This document shows, piece by piece, positions 1 through 5,746 of a DNA stretch of 64,000 bases. The notes beneath the pieces were generated by a model. The model was not told the origin of the DNA. It saw only the letters and a list, made by a program, of their open reading frames with translations, and ran no database searches. The number at the start of each line of letters is the position of its first letter. The first letter of the stretch is position 1. Source of the stretch: Lineus longissimus (lineage: Eukaryota; Nemertea; Pilidiophora; Heteronemertea; Lineidae); the NCBI RefSeq assembly GCF_910592395.1, contig NC_088319.1, positions 7,504,001 to 7,568,000 on the forward strand. The letters run 5' to 3'. A program made the translations under genes and the position numbers.

Positions 1-50
1 CCTGAATGTACCTCAAAGTTGTCCTTCGTCCCAGGTTTTGATGTATTCGA

Positions 51-66
51 GCATGTCACCACATGC
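51..66. repeat. 6-bp inverted repeat gcatgt-cacc-acatgc
   Basis: Perfect 6-bp arms around a 4-nt spacer. It is present at the same offset (+50) in essentially every unit I read. It lies right of the gtcccaggttttgatg motif that both monomer halves share, but only the first half has the full palindrome. Confidence 0.5.
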
Positions 67-178
67 ATATTCATTCCATGATGGATGATTTACCCGTATA
101 GACTGTGTACGTGTTGTGAATAGCCAGGAATTTTAGTTCCTTGAAAGCCATGCCGGTTCATCAAGAAATACAATCCTG

Positions 179-250
179 GGTTCTCCCCGGGATCGAACCC
201 GGGCCCAATTGCGTGGTAGCCAGCAGTGTTAACCACTAGGCTATGAGGCT
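179..250 (-). pseudogene. tRNA-like SINE-type head, type A version
   Basis: Read on the minus strand it has an A box (TAGCCTAGTGG, 233-243), a D-loop-like AGTGGTTA, an anticodon-loop-like CTACCAC and a B box (GGTTCGATCCC, 189-199). The A and B boxes start 44 nt apart, within the usual tRNA range. Positions 1-7 do not pair with 66-72, the D-stem has only two of four pairs, and the anticodon stem is mostly broken, so it cannot be a working tRNA. Every A, B, D, F and G unit has this element at about +178 to +250 from its start; in E it is shifted by 37. An alternative reading is chance similarity to tRNA promoter boxes, but the ordered arms make that unlikely. Confidence 0.75.
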
Positions 251-256
251 CCTCAT
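243..256. repeat. 14-bp palindrome next to the A box
   Basis: atgagg and cctcat are perfect inverted arms around a 2-bp centre, where a tRNA acceptor stem would begin. In F units the 'ca' allele alters only the centre. The E allele 'ccatgagg' leaves it intact. The F units at 2426 and 8172 break one outer pair. It may be a cruciform or protein site, or only a chance relic; no function can be claimed. Confidence 0.5.
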
Positions 257-309
257 ATCCCCGGTTTGAATGTATCAAGCATGTTATCACACAGTCATTC
301 ATTAGTCCT

Positions 310-406
310 CAATCCTGGGACTTGATGAAGTGTCATCATTAAATTGCGTCACCATTGTCTGTTTAATGCACCTTAAGCATGAAGAAAGGCCTGCTCTACT
401 TAGCTA
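310..406 (-). pseudogene. Second, decayed tRNA-like half of the dimeric monomer
   Basis: On the minus strand this stretch has an A-box-like TAGCTAAGTAGAGC (393-406; GCT and AGC can pair as a D-stem), then ACGCAATT (342-349), a hairpin TGATGA-CACT-TCATCA where the T-arm would be (323-338), and CCCAGGATTG (310-319). The better-kept head has the same order: A box, ACGCAATT, T-arm, CCCAGGATTG. The B box is gone. B, D and G units hold 19-20 bp more between the D-arm-like part and ACGCAATT. I infer a duplicated and diverged copy; the anchors are short, so alignment scores are needed. Confidence 0.6.
323..338. repeat. 6-bp inverted repeat tgatga-agtg-tcatca
   Basis: Perfect 6-bp arms around a 4-nt loop, in the second half of every unit. 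The recurrent allele 'gatgaggtgtc' (28634, 30260, 40090, 41716 and 47410 units) and the private 'gaagagtcatc' (11002 unit) both alter only the loop. It sits where the T-arm lies in the first half. Confidence 0.5.
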
Positions 407-585
407 GGCCTAAATGTACCTCAAAGTTGTCCTTCGTCCCAGGTTTTGATGTATTCGAGCATGTCACCACATGCATATTCATTCCATGATGGATGATTTA
501 CCCGTATAGACTGTGTACGTGTTGTGAATAGCCAGGAATTTTAGTTCCTTGAAAGCCACCCCTGTTCATCAAGAAATACAATCCT

Positions 586-658
586 GGGTTCTCCCGGGGA
601 TCGAAACCGGGCCCTATTGCGTGGTAGCCAGCAGTGTTAACCACTAGGCTATGAGGCT
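586..658 (-). pseudogene. tRNA-like head, type B version
   Basis: The A box is at 641-651 (TAGCCTAGTGG). The B-box region, 596-608, reads GGTTTCGATCCCC, one T longer than the usual GGTTCGA core. The T-stem CCCGG/CCGGG still pairs, but around a 9-nt loop instead of 7. Type G has the same form. TFIIIC binding would be expected to be weaker than on D or F heads; this is an inference. Confidence 0.7.
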
Positions 659-789
659 CCTCATGTCCCCGGTTTGAATGTTTCGAGCATGTTATCACAC
701 AGTCATTCAATAGTCCTCAATCCTGGGACTTGATGAAGTGTCATCATTAAATTGCGTCACCATTGTCTGTTTAATGCACCTTGAGCATG

Positions 790-795
790 AAAAAA
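790..795 (-). terminator. T6 tract of type B and G units
   Basis: B units (and A/B, E/B) and complete G units have this A6 (T6 on the minus strand) at +381 from their start, about 68 copies by my count; 3214-3219 is an example in G. A, C, D, E and F have 'gaagaaagg', which breaks the run to TTTCTTC. So whether a minus-strand transcript ends promptly depends on which type lies to the left of the promoter unit. Confidence 0.5.
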
Positions 796-836
796 GGTCA
801 CTGCTTTAAAGTTCAGATATGCTCTACTCAGCTAGG

Positions 837-1200
837 CCTAAATGTACCTCAAAGTTGTCCTTCGTCCCAGGTTTTGATGTATTCGAGCATGTCACCACAT
901 GCATATTCATTCCATGATGGATGATTTACCCGTATAGACTGTGTACGTGTTGTGAATAGCCAGGAATTTTAGTTCCTTGAAAGCCATGCCGGTTCATCAA
1001 GAAATACAATCCTGGGTTCTCCCCGGGATCGAAACCGGGCCCTATTGCGTGGTAGCCAGCAGTGTTAAAAGCATGTTATCACACAGTCATTCATTAGTCC
1101 TCAATCCTGGGACTTGATGAAGTGTCATCATTAAATTGCGTCACCATTGTCTGTTTAATGCACCTTAAGCATGAAGAAAGGCCTGCTCTACTCAGCTAGG
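837..1200. repeat. Monomer type C, A box deleted (exemplar, 364 bp)
   Basis: A 44-bp deletion, visible at the joint 'gtgttaaaagcatg' (about 1068/1069), removes the A box, the 5' part of the tRNA-like head and the flanking palindrome. The T-arm half and B-box region remain. Left of the joint it reads 'ccccgggatcgaaacc', and right of it 'aagcatg'. That combination is found intact in type E, so an E-like parent is likely. There are 19 copies, plus four F/C chimeras with the same joint, all from one deletion event. Confidence 0.9.
1015..1068 (-). pseudogene. Truncated tRNA-like head, type C (T-arm half only)
   Basis: The 44-bp deletion removes the A box and D-arm and leaves the anticodon-like loop, variable region and T-arm with an 8-nt loop. 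Without an A box this unit should not act as a type 2 Pol III promoter. The same truncated form is in all C and F/C units, 23 in all. Confidence 0.75.
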
Positions 1201-1626
1201 CCTAAATGTACCTCAAAGTTGTCCTTCGTCCCAGGTTTTGATGTATTCGAGCATGTCACCACATGCATATTCATTCCATGATGGATGATTTACCCGTATA
1301 GACTGTGTACGTGTTGTGAATAGCCAGGAATTTTAGTTCCTTGAAAGCCATGCCGGTTCATCAAGAAATACAATCCTGGCTTCTCCCCGGGATCGAACCG
1401 GGCCCTATTGCGTGGCAGCCAGCAGTGTTAACCACTAGGCTATGAGGCTCCTCATGTCCCCGGTTTGAATGTATCGAGCATGTTATCACACAGTCATTCA
1501 TTAGTCCTCAATCCTGGGACTTGATGAAGTGTCATCATTAAATTGCGTCACCATTGTCTGTTTAATGCACCTTAAGCATGAAGAAAGGCCACTGCTTTGA
1601 TTTCAGATATGCTCTACTCAGCTAGG
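1201..1626. repeat. Monomer type D (exemplar, 426 bp)
   Basis: Diagnostic sites are 'gccatgccggttc', 'ggcttctcc', 'gatcgaaccgggccc', 'gtggcagcc' and the right end 'aaggccactgctttgattt'. There are only three standard copies (1201, 6947, 10206) and one D' (4096), all in the first 10.7 kb. With F it keeps the most tRNA-like head. Its long right end resembles B and G but has 'gaagaaagg', so it lacks the T6 tract. Confidence 0.88.
1379..1449 (-). pseudogene. tRNA-Gly(GCC)-like head, type D version
   Basis: The A box is at 1432-1442 and the B box at 1389-1399. Counting in standard tRNA numbering from T8 (1442), the 7-nt anticodon loop is CTGCCAC (1412-1418), which puts GCC at 1414-1416. The T-arm is canonical: stem CCCGG/CCGGG, all five pairs, with 7-nt loop TTCGATC. 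The variable region is 4 nt. Eukaryotic tRNA-Gly(GCC) has the same anticodon loop, followed by a GGCCCGGGTTCGA-like stretch, so Gly is my best guess at the founder. Acceptor pairing is absent, and the anticodon stem has few pairs. Confidence 0.7.
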
Positions 1627-1997
1627 CCTAAATGTACCTCAAAGTTGTCCTTCGTCCCAGGTTTTGATATATTCGAGCATGTCACCACATGCATATTCAT
1701 TCCATGATGGATGATTTACCCGTATAGACTGTGTAGCCACCCCTGTTCATCAAGAAATACAATCCTGGGTTCTCCCCGGGATCGAAACCGGGCCCTATTG
1801 CGTGGTAGCCAGCAGTGTTAACCACTAGGCCATGAGGCTCCTCATGTCCCCGGTTTGAATGTATCAAGCATGTTATCACACAGTCATTCATTAGTCCTCA
1901 ATCCTGGGACTTGATGAAGTGTCATCATTAAATTGCGTCACCATTGTCTGTTTAATGCACCTTAAGCATGAAGAAAGGCCTGCTCTACTTAGCTAGG
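1627..1997. repeat. Monomer type E, 37-bp deletion (exemplar, 371 bp)
   Basis: A 37-bp deletion joins 'gactgtgt' to 'agccacccctg' at about 1734/1735. It lies wholly inside the segment that only the first half of the dimeric monomer has. The unit also reads 'ggccatgagg', giving A box TGGCCTAGTGG, still a match to the TRGC consensus. Copies are at 1627, 7373 and 10632; the last has one further base missing. The same joint is in the E/B chimera at 4523. Confidence 0.88.
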
Positions 1998-2425
1998 CCT
2001 AAATGTACCTCAAAGTTGTCCTTCGTCCCAGGTTTTGATGTATTCGAGCATGTCACCACATGCATATTCATTCCATGATGGATGATTTACCCGTATAGAC
2101 TGTGTACGTGTTGTGAATAGCCAGGAATTTTAGTTCCTTGAAAGCCACCCCTGTTCATCAAGAAATACAATCCTGGGTTCTCCCGGGGATCGAAACCGGG
2201 CCCTATTGCGTGGTAGCCAGCAGTGTTAACCACTAGGCTATGAGGCTCCTCATGTCCCCGGTTTGAATGTTTCGAGCATGTTATCACACAGTCATTCAAT
2301 AGTCCTCAATCCTGGGACTTGATGAAGTGTCATCATTAAATTGCGTCACCATTGTCTGTTTAATGCACCTTGAGCATGAAAAAAGGTCACTGCTTTAAAG
2401 TTCAGATATGCTCTACTCAGCTAGG

Positions 2426-2832
2426 CCTAAATGTACCTCAAAGTTGTCCTTCGTCCCAGGTTTTGATGTATTCGAGCATGTCACCACATGCATATTCATT
2501 CCATGATGGATGATTTACCCGTATAGACTGTGTACGTGTTGTGAATAGCCAGGAATTTTAGTTCCATGAAAGCCACCCCTGTTCATCAAGAAATACAATC
2601 CTGGCTTCTCCCCGGGATCGAACCGGGCCCTATTGCGTGGCAGCCAGCAGTGTTAACCACTAGGCTCTGAGGCTCCTCATGTCCCCGGTTTGAATGTATC
2701 GAGCATGTTATCACACAGTCATTCATTAGTCCTCAATCCTGGGACTTGATGAAGTGTCATCATTAAATTGCGTCACCATTGTCTGTTTAATGCACCTTAA
2801 GCATGAAGAAAGGCCTGCTCTACTTAGCTAGG
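2426..2832. repeat. Monomer type F (exemplar, 407 bp)
   Basis: Diagnostic sites are 'ttccatgaaagcc', 'ggcttctcc', 'gatcgaaccgggccc' and 'gtggcagcc'. From 11430 rightwards most copies read 'gaggcacctcatg' instead of 'gaggctcctcatg', except those at 17579 and 21693. There are 18 copies, each followed by G or G'. Apart from D this is the only type with a canonical T-arm. This exemplar and the copy at 8172 have an A-box T-to-G change. Confidence 0.9.
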
Positions 2833-3259
2833 CCTAAATGTACCTCAAAGTTGTTCTTCGTCCCAGGTTTTGATGTATTCGAGCATGTCACCACATGCAT
2901 ATTCATTCCATGATGGATGATTTACCCGTATAGACTGTGTACGTGTTGTGAATAGCCAGGAATTTTAGTTCCTTGAAAGCCACCCCTGTTCATCAAGAAA
3001 TACAATCCTGGGTTCTCCCGGGGATCGAAACCGGGCCCTATTGCGTGGTAGCCAGCAGTGTTAACCACTAGACTATGAGGCTCCTCATGTCCCCGGTTTG
3101 AATGTATCGAGCATGTTATCACACAGTCATTCATTAGTCCTCAATCCTGGGACTTGATGAAGTGTCATCATTAAATTGCGTCACCATTGTCTCTTTAATG
3201 CACCTTAAGCATGAAAAAAGGTCACTGCTTTAAGTTCAGATATGATCTACTCAGCTAGG
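2833..3259. repeat. Monomer type G (exemplar, 427 bp)
   Basis: Diagnostic sites are 'gttgttcttcg', a B-like tRNA head ('ctcccggggatcgaaacc'), 'tgtatcgagc', 'ttcattagtcc', 'gtctctttaatg', an A6 run and 'tatgatctac'. The next unit then starts with 'cctgaatg'. There are 26 copies including the partial last one. G units that directly follow B read 'gttgtccttcg' at the left and look like F-left/G-right recombinants. Confidence 0.9.
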
Positions 3260-4095
3260 CCTGAATGTACCTCAAAGTTGTCCTTCGTCCCAGGTTTTGA
3301 TGTATTCGAGCATGTCACCACATGCATATTCATTCCATGATGGATGATTTACCCGTATAGACTGTGTACGCGTTGTGAATAGCCAGGAATTTTAGTTCCT
3401 TGAAAGCCATGCCGGTTCATCAAGAAATACAATCCTGGGTTCTCCCCGGGATCGAACCCGGGCCCAATTGCGTGGTAGCCAGCAGTGTTAACCACTAGGC
3501 TATGAGGCTCCTCATATCCCCGGTTTGAATGTATCAAGCATGTTATCACACAGTCATTCATTAGTCCTCAATCCTGGGACTTGATGAAGTGTCATCATTA
3601 AATTGCGTCACCATTGTCTGTTTAATGCACCTTAAGCATGAAGAAAGGCCTGCTCTACTTAGCTAGGCCTAAATGTACCTCAAAGTTGTCCTTCGTCCCA
3701 GGTTTTGATGTATTCGAGCATGTCACCACATGCATATTCATTCCATGATGGATGATTTACCCGTATAGACTGTGTACGTGTTGTGAATAGCCAGGAATTT
3801 TAGTTCCTTGAAAGCCACCCCTGTTCATCAAGAAATACAATCCTGGGTTCTCCCGGGGATCGAAACCGGGCCCTATTGCGTGGTAGCCAGCAGTGTTAAC
3901 CACTAGGCTATGAGGCTCCTCATGTCCCCGGTTTGAATGTTTCGAGCATGTTATCACACAGTCATTCAATAGTCCTCAATCCTGGGACTTGATGAAGTGT
4001 CATCATTAAATTGCGTCACCATTGTCTGTTTAATGCACCTTGAGCATGAAAAAAGGTCACTGCTTTAAAGTTCAGATATGCTCTACTCAGCTAGG

Positions 4096-4522
4096 CCTAA
4101 ATGTACCTCAAAGTTGTCCTTCGTCCCAGGTTTTGATGTATTCGAGCATGTCACCACATGCATATTCATTCCATGATGGATGATTTACCCGTATAGACTG
4201 TGTACGTGTTGTGAATAGCCAGGAATTTTAGTTCCTTGAAAGCCATGCCGGTTCATCAAGAAATACAATCCTGGCTTCTCCCCGGGATCGAAACCGGGCC
4301 CTATTGCGTGGCAGCCAGCAGTGTTAACCACTAGGCTATGAGGCTCCTCATGTCCCCGGTTTGAATGTATCGAGCATGTTATCACACAGTCATTCATTAG
4401 TCCTCAATCCTGGGACTTGATGAAGTGTCATCATTAAATTGCGTCACCATTGTCTGTTTAATGCACCTTAAGCATGAAGAAAGGCCACTGCTTTGATTTC
4501 AGATATGCTCTACTCAGCTAGG
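4096..4522. repeat. Monomer D' (D with B-type A insertion, 427 bp)
   Basis: It is D-like throughout ('ggcttctcc', 'gtggcagcc', 'ctttgattt') but reads 'gatcgaaaccggg' instead of 'gatcgaaccggg'. The extra A lengthens the T-loop and restores the long minus-strand reading frame that standard D units lack. It may be a point insertion or a short conversion tract from a neighbour. There is one copy. Confidence 0.8.
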
Positions 4523-4913
4523 CCTAAATGTACCTCAAAGTTGTCCTTCGTCCCAGGTTTTGATATATTCGAGCATGTCACCACATGCATATTCATTCCA
4601 TGATGGATGATTTACCCGTATAGACTGTGTAGCCACCCCTGTTCATCAAGAAATACAATCCTGGGTTCTCCCGGGGATCGAAACCGGGCCCTATTGCGTG
4701 GTAGCCAGCAGTGTTAACCACTAGGCTATGAGGCTCCTCATGTCCCCGGTTTGAATGTTTCGAGCATGTTATCACACAGTCATTCAATAGTCCTCAATCC
4801 TGGGACTTGATGAAGTGTCATCATTAAATTGCGTCACCATTGTCTGTTTAATGCACCTTGAGCATGAAAAAAGGTCACTGCTTTAAAGTTCAGATATGCT
4901 CTACTCAGCTAGG
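4523..4913. repeat. Chimeric monomer E/B (391 bp)
   Basis: The left part carries the 37-bp deletion of E. From 'ctcccggggatcg' rightwards it is type B, including 'tgtttcgagc', the A6 run and 'ctttaaagttcag'. The length equals B minus 37. The breakpoint lies between the deletion joint and the B-box region, in sequence E and B share. There is one copy. Confidence 0.85.
4867..4872 (-). terminator. T6 tract, candidate Pol III terminator
   Basis: The run aaaaaa on the plus strand reads TTTTTT on the minus strand. It is the first T run of four or more that is well placed downstream of the tRNA-like head at 5092-5162, giving a predicted minus-strand transcript of about 296 nt (5162 to 4867). T runs of four or more are the known Pol III stop signal. 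Confidence 0.5.
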
Positions 4914-5101
4914 CCTAAATGTACCTCAAAGTTGTCCTTCGTCCCAGGTTTTGATGTATTCGAGCATGTCACCACATGCATATTCATTCCATGATGGATG
5001 ATTTACCCGTATAGACTGTGTACGTGTTGTGAATAGCCAGGAATTTTAGTTCCATGAAAGCCACCCCTGTTCATCAAGAAATACAATCCTGGCTTCTCCC
5101 C

Positions 5102-5112
5102 GGGATCGAACC
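5102..5112 (-). promoter_or_regulatory. Pol III B box (type F unit)
   Basis: GGTTCGATCCC differs from the B-box consensus GGTTCGANTCC at one position. It is intact in D, F and A units. In B, C, E and G an extra T gives GGTTTCGATCC. It sits in a CCCGG/CCGGG stem-loop, as the T-arm of a tRNA does. Confidence 0.65.
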
Positions 5113-5144
5113 GGGCCCTATTGCGTGGCAGCCAGCAGTGTTAA

Positions 5145-5155
5145 CCACTAGGCTA
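5145..5155 (-). promoter_or_regulatory. Pol III A box (type F unit)
   Basis: TAGCCTAGTGG matches the eukaryotic tRNA A-box consensus (TRGYNNARNGG) at every position. The same 11 bases are present in most A, B, D, F and G units. Exceptions are the F units at 2426 and 8172 (first T changed), the G at 2833 (one internal change) and all C units (deleted). Confidence 0.65.
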
Positions 5156-5746
5156 TGAGGCTCCTCATGTCCCCGGTTTGAATGTATCGAGCATGTTATC
5201 ACACAGTCATTCATTAGTCCTCAATCCTGGGACTTGATGAAGTGTCATCATTAAATTGCGTCACCATTGTCTGTTTAATGCACCTTAAGCATGAAGAAAG
5301 GCCTGCTCTACTTAGCTAGGCCTAAATGTACCTCAAATTGTTCTTCGTCCCAGGTTTTGATGTATTCGAGCATGTCACCACATGCATATTCATTCCATGA
5401 TGGATGATTTACCCGTATAGACTGTGTACGTGTTGTGAATAGCCAGGAATTTTAGTTCCTTGAAAGCCACCCCTGTTCATCAAGAAATACAATCCTGGGT
5501 TCTCCCGGGGATCGAAACCGGGCCCTATTGCGTGGTAGCCAGCAGTGTTAACCACTAGGCTATGAGGCTCCTCATGTCCCCGGTTTGAATGTATCGAGCA
5601 TGTTATCACACAGTCATTCATTAGTCCTCAATCCTGGGACTTGATGAAGTGTCATCATTAAATTGCGTCACCATTGTCTCTTTAATGCACCTTAAGCATG
5701 AAAAAAGGTCACTGCTTTAAGTTCAGATATGATCTACTCAGCTAGG

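Larger units (their letters stand above)
28..303. repeat. Internal direct repeat anchors of the dimeric monomer
   Basis: The motif at 28-46 (gtcccaggttttgatgtat) recurs at 257-275 as a close relative (gtccccggtttgaatgtat), each followed by a c(g/a)agcatgt motif and then attcatt, at +41 (69-75) and +40 (297-303). These mark the left ends of two related half-units of about 229 and 179 bp in type A. Confidence 0.65.
1..408. repeat. Monomer type A (exemplar, 408 bp)
   Basis: Diagnostic sites are 'gccatgccggttc', 'ctccccgggatcgaaccc', 'cccaattgcg', 'catatccccgg', 'atcaagcatg' and the short right end 'gaagaaaggcctgctc'. A units preceded by G start with 'cctgaatg'; those preceded by C start with 'cctaaatg', because the last bases belong to the neighbour's junction allele. 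There are 32 copies. In the standard tRNA register the T-stem has one G-G mismatch. A shifted register gives a perfect 6-bp stem (CCCGGG on both sides) with a 6-nt loop. Confidence 0.92.
409..836. repeat. Monomer type B (exemplar, 428 bp)
   Basis: Diagnostic sites are 'gccacccctgttc', 'ctcccggggatcgaaacc', 'ccctattgcg', 'tgtttcgagc', 'ttcaatagtcc' and 'ccttgagcatg', followed by an A6 run and a 20-bp longer right end ('ctttaaagttcagatat'). It is the commonest type, with 38 copies. It has the T6 tract on the minus strand that could end Pol III transcription. The T-loop of its tRNA-like head is enlarged to 9 nt. Confidence 0.92.
1..3259. repeat. 8-monomer HOR, copy 1: A-B-C-D-E-B-F-G
   Basis: Monomers start at 1 (A), 409 (B), 837 (C), 1201 (D), 1627 (E), 1998 (B), 2426 (F) and 2833 (G). 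The same eight-type order and exact 3,259-bp length recur at 5747-9005. The F unit here has 'ggctctgagg' instead of 'ggctatgagg', which changes T8 of the tRNA-like A box; the F at 8172 shares this. The G unit has a private 'actagactatg'. Confidence 0.9.
5092..5162 (-). pseudogene. tRNA-Gly(GCC)-like head, type F version
   Basis: The A box is at 5145-5155 and the B box at 5102-5112. The T-arm is perfect and the anticodon-loop-like segment is CTGCCAC, as in D. This version is the most widespread of the well-preserved heads: F units run through the whole window, all with GGTTCGATCCC. The 'cacc' allele of later F units changes only the centre of the flanking palindrome, not the A box. Confidence 0.72.
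3260..5746. repeat. 6-monomer block A-B-D'-E/B-F-G
   Basis: Monomers start at 3260 (A), 3668 (B), 4096 (D'), 4523 (E/B), 4914 (F) and 5321 (G). Compared with the 8-mer it lacks a C and a B. D' is a D unit with one extra A in the B-box region. E/B has the 37-bp deletion of E on its left and the type-B right end, so the lost material fits one exchange between an E and a B. The A unit has 'acgcgttgtg', shared only with the A at 9006, exactly 5,746 bp away. The G unit has a 1-bp deletion ('caaattgttc'). Confidence 0.85.

Noticed and set aside
179-250. CENP-B box in the GC-rich hairpin
   Set aside because: TTCGATCCCGGG lacks the required A at the ninth position of TTCGNNNNANNCGGG. No other unit stretch fits.
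90-302. Recurrent 70-aa minus-strand reading frame as a protein gene family
   Set aside because: It overlaps the tRNA-like head, has no recognisable domain, is broken by single-base indels in D and F and by deletion in C, and type differences are mostly amino acid changing. It is a by-product of near-identical repeats.
393-406. A second active Pol III promoter at the A-box-like TAGCTAAGTAGAGC
   Set aside because: There is no B box at a workable distance in that half, so I call it a decayed relic rather than a promoter.
1-408. Hammerhead ribozyme, as in some tandem satellites
   Set aside because: I looked for the CTGATGA and GAAA core on both strands and found no CTGATGA. The 'tcatcaag' and 'tgatgaag' strings do not give the conserved core.
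1379-1449. Functional tRNA-Gly gene
   Set aside because: Acceptor-stem pairing is absent, D-stem and anticodon stem are largely unpaired, and no version in the window repairs them. Only promoter boxes and the T-arm remain.
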